The notes: a model not told the origin generated them from the letters alone. A DNA stretch of 64,000 nucleotides from JANLSE01 sp038214135 (GCA_038214135.1 JBBQSD010000006.1:36396-100395), one strand, 5' to 3'. Numbered from the stretch's first letter, positions 42,655 to 52,272 are shown. Numbers and translations are program-made.

Positions 42655-44151
42655 ATGAATGAAAGTAATAAGGTCATCGTCAAGAACACAAGTGTCTTGC
42701 TGATATCGCAGATCATCACATGGGTTTTTGGCTTGATCGTGACAATCATCCTCCCTCGCTATATTGGTCCTTCCGGTGCTGGCCAATTCGCAATTGCAGG
42801 CGCTATTTGGATGATTCTTGGCAACTTGGTTAGTTTTGGATCGGATGCCTATCTGATCAAGGAGATTGCACGCAAGCCGGAAAAAGCTGGAAATCTGATG
42901 GGTACGGTTCTGGTGCTGCGTGCGATTACTTTCCTGATTAGTTGTATTGGATTAGCGATCTATCTGTACTTCATGCATTACCCGATGGAGACGTTAATCA
43001 TTATTTTAATCGTAGGTCTTTCGCAGCCGTTCCTTCAAGTGCTTACGGTAAGCGCAGATGTCCTACGTGGTATCGAACGTATGGAGTATATCTCACTGAC
43101 CGACATTATCGCCAAGGCGATCAATGTCGTTCTCGTAATCTTGGTGGTCACAATCAATCTTGGTATCTATGTCGTTGCCGCGCTGCCAATTGTTGTTCTG
43201 ATTTGCTCTCTCTTTATCCAAGGCAGAGGGATGAGCAAATATATCAAACTTCAACTTAACTTTGATCGTGCCCAGTTCCGCTCTGTGCTGTACGCGAGCC
43301 TGCCATTTGTTGTATCTGGCTTTGTGCTCACTGCGTATTTTCAGATGGATACCCTGATCATGGCGACGCTCGTCGATACGCATGTGATGGGGTGGTATAG
43401 CGTCGCCGTCAATGTTTTTAGTACGTTTCTTTTTCTGCCAACGATATTGAGTTCCGCCTTTTTTCCTACGTTTGCACGAAGCTATGGAAATACCAGTGGC
43501 GCAGGCAGCCAACTGCTGAGTAAGAGCATCGATCTGATGTTTCTGTTTGGTGTACCGATTGGTATGGGCCTGGCATCAATATCCACCTCGGCCACACAAC
43601 TGCTCTATGGGCCTGCCTTCGCGCCAGCATCGATGGTTCTCGGGATCATGGGTTTTGTGCTCATATTCACCTACCTCACGACCGTTATTGGGCAGTATAC
43701 GGTTGCTACGGATCGAATCCATATATGGACAATCATTATGGTTGTGGCATTAGTTGTAACTATTCCGCTTGATTTCTGGTTGATTCCATTGTGTGAGACG
43801 TATTTTGGTAATGGAGGAATTGGTGGTGCAATTGCCTTCCTTCTCACAGAGTTTGGTATGTCTGCGGCGGGAATATTGCTTCTGCCCAAGGGAATGGTAC
43901 GATGGTCCAATGTGCGTTTTGCGCTCTCAACCGTGGTTGGCGGCGTGTGCATGATGGCTGCCTGCTGGTTTGTACGAGATCAGTTCATTCTTGTTCCGGT
44001 TGTTGTTGGTGGGCTCACCTATGTAACTGTTATATTCCTCTTGCGGGTAGTACCACGTGAAGATATGATGATCCTCATTGAGGCGGGTCGTGGAATCATT
44101 CAGCGTGTGCGCTCACGCCAAGCCAAGACAACTAGCCCTAGTGAGGTGTAG
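42655..44151 (+). CDS. wzx: Wzx-type polysaccharide flippase
   Basis: A 498-residue polytopic protein with about 12-14 predicted membrane helices. Examples are NTSVLLISQIITWVFGLIVT, ITFLISCIGLAIYLYFM, AINVVLVILVVTINLGIYVV, ALPIVVLICSLFI and VFSTFLFLPTILSSAFFPTF. The PRYIGPSGAGQFAIAGAIW and GMGLASISTSATQLLYGP segments are typical of the MATE/PST oligosaccharide flippase superfamily. It would move undecaprenyl-PP-linked repeats across the inner membrane. The start at 42655 has AAGGG 11 bases upstream; a longer frame adds a non-membrane, Cys/His-containing leader with no homology. Co-directional with the acyltransferase four bases on. Confidence 0.92.
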   Translation: MNESNKVIVKNTSVLLISQIITWVFGLIVTIILPRYIGPSGAGQFAIAGAIWMILGNLVSFGSDAYLIKEIARKPEKAGNLMGTVLVLRAITFLISCIGLAIYLYFMHYPMETLIIILIVGLSQPFLQVLTVSADVLRGIERMEYISLTDIIAKAINVVLVILVVTINLGIYVVAALPIVVLICSLFIQGRGMSKYIKLQLNFDRAQFRSVLYASLPFVVSGFVLTAYFQMDTLIMATLVDTHVMGWYSVAVNVFSTFLFLPTILSSAFFPTFARSYGNTSGAGSQLLSKSIDLMFLFGVPIGMGLASISTSATQLLYGPAFAPASMVLGIMGFVLIFTYLTTVIGQYTVATDRIHIWTIIMVVALVVTIPLDFWLIPLCETYFGNGGIGGAIAFLLTEFGMSAAGILLLPKGMVRWSNVRFALSTVVGGVCMMAACWFVRDQFILVPVVVGGLTYVTVIFLLRVVPREDMMILIEAGRGIIQRVRSRQAKTTSPSEV

Positions 44152-44157
44152 AATTTG

Positions 44158-44736
44158 ATGCATCATATCTTTCGTGCGCTCTATAGTGAGGTTAGTGCTG
44201 TTCATCCTCGCCTTCTTCTCGCCCAACTACTCACTGCGCCATTGCCACTCTTTGTTGGTAGCCGTCTCCGGACTCGTATTATTCGGCTGATTGGGTTCCA
44301 GATTGGCCGCGGTGTGCTCTTCGCTGGAATGCCACGTATCTTCGGGGTAGGAAACCTCGGTAAGCGGTTGATCATTGGGCAAGGTTGCTTTTTTAATGTC
44401 GGCGTTACGCTTGATCTTGGAGCGCCAATTACCATTGGCAATAACGTTTCAATTGGCCCTGATGCGATGATTCTAACCACGACCCATGATTTTGGCCCAG
44501 CTGATCATCGCTGTGGGACGTTCCGGCTTGCACCGGTTTCGATTGGTAATGGGGTGTGGATCGGAGCACGTGCTGTTTTACTTCCTGGTATCGTGATCGG
44601 GAATGGTGCCGTGATCGCGGCTGGCGCACTTGTCAATCGCGATGTCGCTGCACATCAGGTTGTCGCTGGTGTTCCCGCCCGTGCGATCAAGTCGCTTGAT
44701 CACCCAATAGAGCATAACAATCTCATTCACCGTTAA
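44158..44736 (+). CDS. Hexapeptide-repeat O-acyltransferase (CapG/NodL/VatD-like)
   Basis: A 192-residue left-handed beta-helix protein. An N-terminal amphipathic stretch is followed by repeats FQIGRGVLFAGMPRIFGVGN, ITIGNNVSIGPDAMILTTTH (catalytic His), VSIGNGVWIGARAVLLPGIV and IGNGAVIAAGALVNRDV, and the terminal VVAGVPARAIK that marks acetyltransferases. It likely O-acetylates a sugar of the repeat unit using acetyl-CoA. The ATG at 44158 is favoured over a TTG three bases earlier; GAGGTG lies eight bases upstream. Six bases after the flippase stop, hence one operon. Confidence 0.88.
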   Translation: MHHIFRALYSEVSAVHPRLLLAQLLTAPLPLFVGSRLRTRIIRLIGFQIGRGVLFAGMPRIFGVGNLGKRLIIGQGCFFNVGVTLDLGAPITIGNNVSIGPDAMILTTTHDFGPADHRCGTFRLAPVSIGNGVWIGARAVLLPGIVIGNGAVIAAGALVNRDVAAHQVVAGVPARAIKSLDHPIEHNNLIHR

Positions 44737-44924
44737 TGTGTGATTGCCCGCTGATTCAATAGAATGACCCTAGTTTTGCATGCACGATGCTCGTTTGGAT
44801 TTCTCCCACAATGTGCTAGAGTGTATATGGGCACCCACGAACGATACAATAGTCGCGTTATCGTATCGGCTTTCTAGGTCCTACAAGAGCAATTCATTGT
44901 GCGACGAGAAAGGATCCTTCATCT

Positions 44925-46052
44925 ATGGTAGCGCCTCTCAGTGTCCCACTTGGTGATCTCAAACGCCAGACAAGTGCTATCCGGGCTGAGCTCGATGCCG
45001 CATTGGCGCGGGTGCTCGATAGTGGGATGTACATTCTTGGTAAAGAATTGATTGCATTTGAGCAGGAGTTTGCTGCCTATTGTGGCGTTGGGCATTGTAT
45101 TGGTGTTGCCAGCGGTGCCGAGGCACTCTACCTTGCGATTGTTGCCCATGACATAAAGCCGGGAGATGAGGTTATTACAGTTGCGAATGCCTGTATGTAT
45201 CAGGTCGCGGCTATTCTGCAAGCTGGCGCTCGGCCAATTCTTGTTGATGTCGATCCAGTGACCCAGAACATGCTTCCTTCCGCATTTGAGGCGGCCATCA
45301 CATCGCGCACCCGTGCTGTGATGCCCGTCCATCTGTTTGGCCGTTTGGCCGACATGCAGGCAATCTGTGAGATTGCAAGCCATTACCATATTCTCGTGAT
45401 CGAAGATGCCGCCCAAGCGCATGGGAGTTGGGCTCGTGATGCTGAAGGAGCTCTGCGCAAAGCTGGCGCTTGGGGTTCGGTGGCTTGCTTCAGCTTCTAT
45501 CCATCGAAGAATTTAGGGGCTATTGGCGATGGTGGCGCGCTTGTCACGAATGATGCTGCGCTTGCAGAACGGTTGCGTCGCTTACGGATGTATGGTTGGT
45601 CGAGCAAATACCACACCGCCGAACTGAATGGGCGCAATTCACGTCTCGATGAGCTGCAGGCAGCGTTGCTCCGTGTGAAATTACGCCATCTTGATCAGGG
45701 AAATAGCGCTCGGCGCGAACGAGCTGCCTGGTATGCAGAATTGCTTGGCGATCTGACGATCAGCCTGCCCGCCAATGATCCAGGGCATATCTACCACCTC
45801 TATGTCATTACGGTTCCTGTCCGCGATGCGCTGCGTGAGCATCTGATTGCAGATCGGATCGGTTGCGATATTCACTATCCGCTTCCGGCCCATCTTCAGC
45901 CTGCCTATGCCGATCTTGGGTATCGGCATGGTTCATTGCCCACAACAGAACGACTAGCAACACAGATTCTATCATTGCCCATGTTTCCAGAGCTGACACG
46001 AGCTGAGATCGAACAGGTCGCAGCAAGCGTCCGCACAGGAGTTGAACAGTGA
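44925..46052 (+). CDS. DegT/DnrJ/EryC1/StrS sugar aminotransferase
   Basis: A 375-residue PLP enzyme that aminates a keto-deoxy-nucleotide sugar. Seen are DSGMYILGKELIAFEQEFAA, the cofactor glycine/serine turn VASGAEALYLAI, EDAAQAHGSWARDAEG, the Schiff-base lysine in FSFYPSKNLGAIGDGG and NGRNSRLDELQAALLRVKL. This suggests a 3-amino- or 4-amino-sugar in the polymer (FdtB/QdtB-like). AAAGGATCC precedes the ATG. Its stop overlaps the GTG of the epimerase gene by four bases, so these two act together on a nucleotide sugar. Confidence 0.93.
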   Translation: MVAPLSVPLGDLKRQTSAIRAELDAALARVLDSGMYILGKELIAFEQEFAAYCGVGHCIGVASGAEALYLAIVAHDIKPGDEVITVANACMYQVAAILQAGARPILVDVDPVTQNMLPSAFEAAITSRTRAVMPVHLFGRLADMQAICEIASHYHILVIEDAAQAHGSWARDAEGALRKAGAWGSVACFSFYPSKNLGAIGDGGALVTNDAALAERLRRLRMYGWSSKYHTAELNGRNSRLDELQAALLRVKLRHLDQGNSARRERAAWYAELLGDLTISLPANDPGHIYHLYVITVPVRDALREHLIADRIGCDIHYPLPAHLQPAYADLGYRHGSLPTTERLATQILSLPMFPELTRAEIEQVAASVRTGVEQ

Positions 46053-47056
46053 GCATAAGCCATGATCGATATACCGATGGTTTTGCCAATGCACGGGTGC
46101 TGATTACGGGCGGGCTTGGGTTTGTCGGCAGTAATCTGGCGAATCGCCTGATCGGCCTTGGTGCGAAGGTGACGCTGGTAGATTCATTGATTCCTGAGTA
46201 TGGTGGCAATCTCCACAATATTGTTGGATTCGAGGAAAAAGTTCATATCAATGTCGCCGATGTTCGCGACGAATACTCGATGAACTATCTTGTCCAAGGG
46301 CAGGATTACCTGTTTAATTTGGCAGGGCAGACAAGCCACCTCGACTCGATGCGCGATCCATATACCGATCTGGAGATCAACTGCCGGGCACAGCTCTCGA
46401 TTCTTGAAGCCTGCCGCAAACACAATACCGATATCAAGGTTGTGTATGCCAGCACACGCCAGATCTATGGCAAACCCGATTATCTGCCAGTCGATGAGCG
46501 CCATCTGCTGCATCCTGTTGATGTGAATGGGATCAACAAGATGGCTGGTGAGTGGTACCATATTCTTTACAATAATGTCTATGGTATCCGCTCTTGTGCC
46601 CTGCGCCTGACAAATACCTACGGTCCGCGGATGCGTGTGAAGGATGCTCGGCAGACCTTTCTCGGCATTTGGATTAAGCGATTGATTGATGGTCAGCCCA
46701 TTCAGGTGTGGGGCGATGGCTTACAGATCCGCGATTTCACCTATGTCGATGATTGTGTTGATGCGCTCTTGTTGGCGGCTGCGCACCCAAATGCCTATGG
46801 TCAGATCTTTAACCTTGGCAGCGATGAAACAATTAACCTGCATAATCTTGCTGCGCTGGTTGTCGAGATCGGTGGCGGCGGCAGCTATGAGATCATTCCA
46901 TACCCAGCTGATCGGAAGCCGATTGATATCGGCGATTATTATGGCGATTATCGCCTGATCCGCGGCAAACTTGGCTGGAACCCGCGCGTCAATTTGCGTG
47001 AGGGATTGGCTGCAACGATTGCGTTCTATCGAGAGAACCAGCAATATTACTGGTGA
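46049..47056 (+). CDS. NAD-dependent epimerase/dehydratase (extended SDR), Tyr of YxxxK replaced by Asn
   Basis: A 335-residue extended SDR. The Rossmann motif is VLITGGLGFVGSNLANRL (17-34), acidic VDSLIPEYGGN follows. FNLAGQTSHLDSMRDPYTDL and VVYASTRQIYGKPDYLPVDE are the mid motifs, and RLTNTYGPRMRVKDARQTFL and GWNPRVNLREGL the C-terminal ones. In the active site the expected YGxxK reads NGINK (Asn160, Lys164). The rest resembles UDP-/dTDP-sugar epimerases and dehydratases, so NAD binding is expected but the usual proton shuttle is missing. GTG start overlapping the aminotransferase stop. The pair probably makes an unusual amino sugar. Confidence 0.87.
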   Translation: MSISHDRYTDGFANARVLITGGLGFVGSNLANRLIGLGAKVTLVDSLIPEYGGNLHNIVGFEEKVHINVADVRDEYSMNYLVQGQDYLFNLAGQTSHLDSMRDPYTDLEINCRAQLSILEACRKHNTDIKVVYASTRQIYGKPDYLPVDERHLLHPVDVNGINKMAGEWYHILYNNVYGIRSCALRLTNTYGPRMRVKDARQTFLGIWIKRLIDGQPIQVWGDGLQIRDFTYVDDCVDALLLAAAHPNAYGQIFNLGSDETINLHNLAALVVEIGGGGSYEIIPYPADRKPIDIGDYYGDYRLIRGKLGWNPRVNLREGLAATIAFYRENQQYYW

Positions 47057-47062
47057 TAAACT

Positions 47063-48775
47063 ATGCAAAGCCACCATCGTTTCGTCCTCCTGCTGTCCAT
47101 TGTGATCTTCCTGAGTGCCTGTTCTGGGCCAGTTAGTGAGCCCACAGAGCCAGCTGCGCCTACTGCAGGAGTAGCACCAACATCTGCTCTTGGTGATGCT
47201 TCTGGCTTGTTTGCAACGCCGGAGCCAGCAAGTTCGAATACAACGAGCGTCCCTACAACAAGCGCCTCTGCAGAAGCATCTTCATTGGCGACGATTGTGG
47301 TACAACGTGATGGCCCGACGCAACCATTCAACCGGCAATTGCTGGGCGTGAATGTGCCAGCCTGGCTCAGCCAACAGCGCCTAAGTAACCCCCAGGTAAT
47401 TACTCGAACGGTTGCTCTCGGTACGCCCTTGTTGCGGTTGCCTGGTGGCAGTTGGAGTAATTCCTATGATTGGGAAGCCTGTGAAATCGGTGATGAGAAA
47501 CGTTGCTATTGGCCCTGGGCTGCGCGGCCAACCGATTTTCTGAAATTCCTTCGTGCCACTGGTCGTGAAGCGATCTGGACGGTCTCGATCAATGGGACAT
47601 CAAAAGAGGCTGCTGCATTAGTCGCATTCTTTAATGGCCGTGTCGATGATTCGACGCCAATCGGTGTCGATGTGCGTGGCCGCGACTGGTTGACCATCGG
47701 ACATTGGGCGAGCCTGCGCAGCAAGAATGGTGATCCAGAACCACTGAAGATCAAACTCTGGGAAGTTGGCAATGAGGTCTATGGTGGTAAGAAAGGCGCT
47801 GGCACAGGCTGCGTAGATTGGGGATGGGAGGATGTCTGGACCTGTGATGGCACCGAATATGTAAAGGGGATTGGCAGTGGTGCAAACCGCCATGAAGGAT
47901 ACCTGGAGTTTCGTGCTGCCATGCGGGCTGTTGATCCACAGATTCAGGTTGGCGCTGTTGGCGTCGATGATCCAAAGGGCTGGTCTAATTGGGGTGATAA
48001 GGTGATCAGCGCTGCTGGTGCCGATCTTGATTTCTATATTGTGCATCTGTATGCCTTCAGCAACACGCCAACCAATGCTGAATCCGTGCTTGGCATGCCG
48101 CAGCGCACCTGGGCGCGAGTCATGAGTAATCTGAATGCCGCATTTGATCGCGTCGGAGGAGGGCGACGAGTTCCGGTGGCTGTTACTGAGTATAACTTGA
48201 TTGCTTTCCAGGATCTGGACAAAAGCCAACTCATGCTCCGAGCAGTCAATGCCCTGTTTATTGCCGATACAATCGGCCAGATGGCCGAACATGGTGTATC
48301 GATTGCAAATCAATGGGCGCTTGCCAATGGAAAAGCAGAAAACGGCACCGATTATGGGCTGATCGATGCCGATACGAATAAGCGTAACCCACAGTATTAT
48401 GCACTGCTGCTATGGAGCCGTTTTGGCAATGAGCTGTTGCCAGTCAGTTCATCGCTCTCGGCTGAAACAACGCTCAGTGTTTATGCTGGGCGTGAAGCCG
48501 ATGGAAGTATCACGCTTCTGGCGATCAACAAGACTGATCGTCCAATCGGTGCCAACGTTCAAATCGAACCAGCTTCCGGGCAATTCCGTGGTGAGGTCGA
48601 TACCATGCAGGCCGCCTCGCTTGAGGCGCAGGATGTGCGTTTCAATGGGGTACTGAATCCCTCGGATCCATTGTCGAGTGTGCTAGCTCAATCGATTGGG
48701 CCGTTGAGCAGCCCATTCAAACAGACCTTCCCGCCTTTTTCGATCACACTCATTCGTCTTTCTCCAACGACCTGA
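47063..48775 (+). CDS. Lipoprotein glycoside hydrolase, clan GH-A (GH51/GH39-like)
   Basis: A 570-residue protein. The signal is MQSHHRFVLLLSIVIFLSAC with lipid-attachment Cys20. A Ser/Thr/Pro spacer (21-75) comes before a TIM-barrel hydrolase from about 90. Key segments are RLPGGSWSNSYDW, KLWEVGNEVYGG (acid/base Glu238), YIVHLYAF, VPVAVTEYNLIAF (nucleophile Glu376) and a C-terminal beta-sandwich (TLSVYAGREADGSITLLAIN). The WEVGNE plus VTEYN pairing is that of alpha-L-arabinofuranosidases and related exo-enzymes. Located in a synthesis operon, it may edit or release the polymer outside the cell. Starts seven bases after the epimerase stop. Confidence 0.85.
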   Translation: MQSHHRFVLLLSIVIFLSACSGPVSEPTEPAAPTAGVAPTSALGDASGLFATPEPASSNTTSVPTTSASAEASSLATIVVQRDGPTQPFNRQLLGVNVPAWLSQQRLSNPQVITRTVALGTPLLRLPGGSWSNSYDWEACEIGDEKRCYWPWAARPTDFLKFLRATGREAIWTVSINGTSKEAAALVAFFNGRVDDSTPIGVDVRGRDWLTIGHWASLRSKNGDPEPLKIKLWEVGNEVYGGKKGAGTGCVDWGWEDVWTCDGTEYVKGIGSGANRHEGYLEFRAAMRAVDPQIQVGAVGVDDPKGWSNWGDKVISAAGADLDFYIVHLYAFSNTPTNAESVLGMPQRTWARVMSNLNAAFDRVGGGRRVPVAVTEYNLIAFQDLDKSQLMLRAVNALFIADTIGQMAEHGVSIANQWALANGKAENGTDYGLIDADTNKRNPQYYALLLWSRFGNELLPVSSSLSAETTLSVYAGREADGSITLLAINKTDRPIGANVQIEPASGQFRGEVDTMQAASLEAQDVRFNGVLNPSDPLSSVLAQSIGPLSSPFKQTFPPFSITLIRLSPTT

Positions 48776-49119
48776 ACATACCCTGAACCCAGGCCAAAGG
48801 TGAACAATATTGAGCTTCTGTTCTATCAGGCTGCTGCGTGATCGGCGATGATCACAACGGGAGCGGTTTTGCTATGGGCTGAATATCGGCATGCGCGCTA
48901 CGATGTTCTGTATAAAAGCCTTTTAATATGCATTCTGTTAGTCGTAGTTCTATGGTGTTTAGGTTATATTCATCTAACGGGAGTACTTTCATGATAGTCT
49001 TGTGATGGCCTTGTATGATGGTAGTGATCGAGTTCGTATCGTTGCATAGAGCTTGGTGATCATCATCTTTGTCTTGTAAACAAGGCTAGTGGTTGAAATT
49101 GTAGATGTAAAGGATAGCT
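48776..49119. other. Intergenic region (about 345 bp, no gene)
   Basis: A/T-rich spacer between the hydrolase lipoprotein and the serine-acetyltransferase-like gene. No hairpin with T-run and no near-consensus promoter are evident to me. Confidence 0.4.
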
Positions 49120-49698
49120 ATGTTTGAAGCATTTAAGCAAGATGCACGGCGCTGGATTGCTCCAAGTCGTATTAATGAGGATGCTCGGCTTAATCTCCTT
49201 ATCATTATGAAATTGCTCTATCGCTATCTGCCACTGCGTGCGATGCTATGGTTTCGTTTCGGCAACTGGTGTCAACGGCAGGGCACCCCACTTCTTCCTA
49301 GTTTTTGCCAACGTTGGATCTATCAACATTACGGGCTGGAGATCGTTATCGGGGCCGATATTGGCCCTGGGTTGTATATTGCACATCCCGTCGGAGTGGT
49401 TATTGCGCCGCATCGGATAGGCAAGAATTGCAGTATTATTGCAGCAGTAACAATTGGTATGCGTAACGAATATGAGTTTCCTACGATTGGTGATGGGGTG
49501 TTCATTGGTGCTGGAGCACGCGTATTGGGCGGGATCAGCATCGGAGATGGCGCTGTCATCGGAGCAAATGCAGTTGTCGTCAACGACATCCCCGCCGGTG
49601 CTACGGCTGTTGGTATTCCTGCTCGCGTATCGCGAATCAATGGCGTACGTGTCAGTTTGCCGCAACGTGAGCAAGAAAATCATACACCCACTCTTTAA
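49120..49698 (+). CDS. Serine-acetyltransferase-like hexapeptide acyltransferase
   Basis: A 192-residue protein with a CysE/EpsC-type C-terminal helix of repeats: YGLEIVIGADIGPGLYIAHP, VGVVIAPHRIGKNCSIIAAV, TIGMRNEYEFPTIGDGVFIG, ARVLGGISIGDGAVIGANAV, and AVGIPARVSRI. The N-terminal part is short and helical (YRYLPLRAMLWFRFGNWCQR). The usual serine-binding residues of CysE are not clearly placed, and it sits in a polysaccharide operon, so sugar O- or N-acetylation is more likely than cysteine synthesis. AGGATAG precedes the ATG. It is 13 bases before the next glycosyltransferase. Confidence 0.85.
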   Translation: MFEAFKQDARRWIAPSRINEDARLNLLIIMKLLYRYLPLRAMLWFRFGNWCQRQGTPLLPSFCQRWIYQHYGLEIVIGADIGPGLYIAHPVGVVIAPHRIGKNCSIIAAVTIGMRNEYEFPTIGDGVFIGAGARVLGGISIGDGAVIGANAVVVNDIPAGATAVGIPARVSRINGVRVSLPQREQENHTPTL

Positions 49699-49711
49699 TA
49701 AGGATGAATCT

Positions 49712-50794
49712 ATGACTCGCATAACCTTTGTGATGGAGCAGCACATTGGTCACCAGACCTATTATCAGAACCTACGCCAGGGTGTTGAGCTAGATGGTCA
49801 TATCCAGGCTATCTGGGCACCGATCACATATACAGGAACAAACTGGCTTGCCAACCTTCCTGGGGTGCCGCGTAGGTTACGCGGTACCCTGCATGGCATG
49901 TTTCAGGTACGTGATGCTATTGCTAGAGCCGATTATGATGTCGCCTTTTTTAACACACAGGTGCCAGCAGCGCTTGCTTCGCGGCAGGTGCGTCGGCGAC
50001 CCTATGTCCTAGCTACCGATATTACACCGATCCAATATGATCGAATGAGCCACCTCTATGGACATAGAGCGGATCGCTCTGGCCCCCTGGCCGATTATAA
50101 GCAACGAGTCAATATTGCTCTGTTGCGTGGTGCCTCGCGGATCTTACCATGGTCGAACTGGACACGAGAATCGCTCATTCAGGATTATGGCGTCGGTGCA
50201 GAGCGGATCGATGTTGTTCCGCCAGGTGTGGATCTACATCTATGGACACCCGCTGCAAAACCAAACAATGGATCGCTACGCATTCTTTTTGTCGGTGGTG
50301 ATCTGTATCGCAAAGGCGGGGCAACACTACTTAAAGCGTTTCGTGCATTGCCGCGAGGAGCAGCCGAATTACATCTTGTGACACGCACGCCGATTGCAGC
50401 AGAGGATGGTGTTCATATATACCATGCTATGCAACCAAACAGCCCTGAATTGATTGCGCTCTACCAATCTGCGGATGTCTTTGTATTACCAACAGAAGCC
50501 GAAGCATTCGGAATTGCAGCCATTGAAGCTAGTGCTTCTGGCTTGGCAATTGTTGCAACGGCGGTGGGTGGATTGGCCGATGTTGTGAGCGAGGGTGAAA
50601 CAGGTTTTCTCGTGCAGCCAAAAGATGATGTGGCAGTGTTTGCACACCTGAGTCGCCTTGCTGCTGATCCCGAACTGCGGGCACGCATGGGCAGTGCAGC
50701 TCGTATTCGCGCCGAGGCGCGGTTTGATGCACGGCGTAACGCGGCCCGGGTGCTCGAACACCTGCGTGCAGCAGCGAACGAATCCTCACTATAG
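49712..50794 (+). CDS. Family 4 glycosyltransferase, FVMEQ-type paralogue B
   Basis: A 360-residue GT-B enzyme, sister to the 39829 gene: ITFVMEQHIGHQTYYQNLRQ, FFNTQVPAALASRQVRRRPY, ITPIQYDRMSHLY, ILPWSNWTRESLIQDYGVG, DVVPPGVDLHLW, ILFVGGDLYRKGGATLLKAF, YHAMQPNSPELIALYQSADV and FVLPTEAEAFGIAAIEASAS (E-x7-E). It should add a sugar to the lipid-linked intermediate. AAGGATG is seven bases upstream of the ATG at 49712; a longer reading frame overlaps the preceding acyltransferase and is not real. Confidence 0.9.
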   Translation: MTRITFVMEQHIGHQTYYQNLRQGVELDGHIQAIWAPITYTGTNWLANLPGVPRRLRGTLHGMFQVRDAIARADYDVAFFNTQVPAALASRQVRRRPYVLATDITPIQYDRMSHLYGHRADRSGPLADYKQRVNIALLRGASRILPWSNWTRESLIQDYGVGAERIDVVPPGVDLHLWTPAAKPNNGSLRILFVGGDLYRKGGATLLKAFRALPRGAAELHLVTRTPIAAEDGVHIYHAMQPNSPELIALYQSADVFVLPTEAEAFGIAAIEASASGLAIVATAVGGLADVVSEGETGFLVQPKDDVAVFAHLSRLAADPELRARMGSAARIRAEARFDARRNAARVLEHLRAAANESSL

Positions 50795-51135
50795 CTACTG
50801 GTTGTTCTATCGCTATCGGATCTGATGATGAGATTGTCAGGTTAAGAATGATTGATATTCCAGGCAATATAATAACAACTACTTGCGATACTATTGTTCT
50901 GCTGGTCGTATAAGTAGGGCATCTGGCCTTTTATATTAACAGATGTGTTGTCGATAGCCTTAGCTTTTTCTCACATCACATATCTTGAATTTCATCATTA
51001 ATCTGTGTGGGATGAGGTATACTTGAAAAATGATCAACTCGATCTGCCAAACCAACATACTAAGTACGTTTGTACAAATTCCTCTGTAGCTCATTTGAGG
51101 GTCACTTCCACTTCCATACCGAAAGGTGTTTTACC
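50795..51135. other. Intergenic region (about 340 bp, no gene)
   Basis: A/T-rich spacer ahead of the chain-length gene. No convincing promoter, terminator or small gene seen. Confidence 0.4.
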
Positions 51136-52272
51136 ATGGTACGACTAGCGCTTCTGAAACTCCTGGAAAGCTTCTTCCGCCATCGCTGGCTCTACCTTTT
51201 GCCTATCCTGCTCATGGCTGTAGCTGCGGGTATCTCGGTGATGCGGGCAAAGCCCCTGTATAGTTCATCGGGTTCGCTGTACATTCAGAGCGGATCATTG
51301 GTCAAATCGCTCAATGATCTGCCAAGCGCGAGTGCATCGTGGTGGGTTACACCATCACAGGTTACTGTGAATCAGATACGAGAGCTTTTGCAGACAGAGG
51401 CATTTGTGCGGCCAGTTGTGAAGGGTACACCATTCGAGACAACATTGAATGGAACCCCTGATCAGCTTGGCGAGGCGATCAAGGCAATTAATAAGTCGAT
51501 TGTTGTGGCGACTGCTGGGGATAACCTAGTGACGTTCAGTGCCGAATATCAGGACGCACAGGTCGCCTACCAACTGGCTCGTCAGCTCCCCGAAAGCTAT
51601 GTGCTGTGGAAGCTCAATAGCGATCGCCAGGATAGCCTGGCTGCCCAATCCTTCTTTGGTGATCTTGTTGCACCATACCAGAAACAGTTGGATACAGCCC
51701 GCAGTAATTTACAGTCTTACATTGAGGCGAATCCGGCACCTGTTCGTGGGGATCGCCCAGAATTGGAGCGAATCGAGATTAATCGTTTGCAGGGCGAGGT
51801 TACTCAAGCTCAAACTCGCGTTGAGGAAGTTCGCCAGAAAGAGGAAAGCGCACGCCTTGCCCAGATCCAAGCTGAACGAGGTGTTCGCCAAACCTACCTG
51901 ATTATTGATGCACCCAAACAACCAACTCTGCGTGTGAATGGATTACGAACCTTGCTCCTCAGTAACATACTGTTTCTTGTGATCGGCGTGATTCTGAGTG
52001 TGGTAGGAGTTATCGGTAGTGCTGTGCTTGATCGCAGCCTGCGTTTCCCAATGGAGTCCACACTTGCGTTGCATCTCCCAGTGATCGCAATGATCCCCAA
52101 AGTTCGGATGTTGCGTGATCCAATGCCAGTTGGCAATCAGCGTACTGCTCCAAGTGAGGAACATAACACCGATACACCTGCTATTGTTCAACGTGAGGAA
52201 CGTAGCGTTGAGGTGCCAGCTATTGTTCAACCGCCACTGACGACTTCACTAGCTCAAAGCTCCAATGAGTGA
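51136..52272 (+). CDS. wzz: Wzz/GumC-like polysaccharide co-polymerase (chain-length determinant)
   Basis: A 378-residue inner-membrane protein with the two-helix topology of the family. TM1 is LYLLPILLMAVAAGISVMRA (about 19-38) and TM2 is LLLSNILFLVIGVILSVVGV (about 280-299). The periplasmic loop is largely helical, with a coiled-coil stretch rich in Gln/Arg/Glu (RLQGEVTQAQTRVEEVRQKE). The C-terminal cytosolic tail is about 70 residues long and carries two imperfect repeats of PAIVQ-REERS/-PPLTT type. It sets polymer length together with Wzy and the ATPase encoded next. AAAGGTG is seven bases before the ATG. No kinase domain is fused, so the ATPase is a separate polypeptide, as in Gram-positive CapA/CapB. 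Confidence 0.88.
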   Translation: MVRLALLKLLESFFRHRWLYLLPILLMAVAAGISVMRAKPLYSSSGSLYIQSGSLVKSLNDLPSASASWWVTPSQVTVNQIRELLQTEAFVRPVVKGTPFETTLNGTPDQLGEAIKAINKSIVVATAGDNLVTFSAEYQDAQVAYQLARQLPESYVLWKLNSDRQDSLAAQSFFGDLVAPYQKQLDTARSNLQSYIEANPAPVRGDRPELERIEINRLQGEVTQAQTRVEEVRQKEESARLAQIQAERGVRQTYLIIDAPKQPTLRVNGLRTLLLSNILFLVIGVILSVVGVIGSAVLDRSLRFPMESTLALHLPVIAMIPKVRMLRDPMPVGNQRTAPSEEHNTDTPAIVQREERSVEVPAIVQPPLTTSLAQSSNE

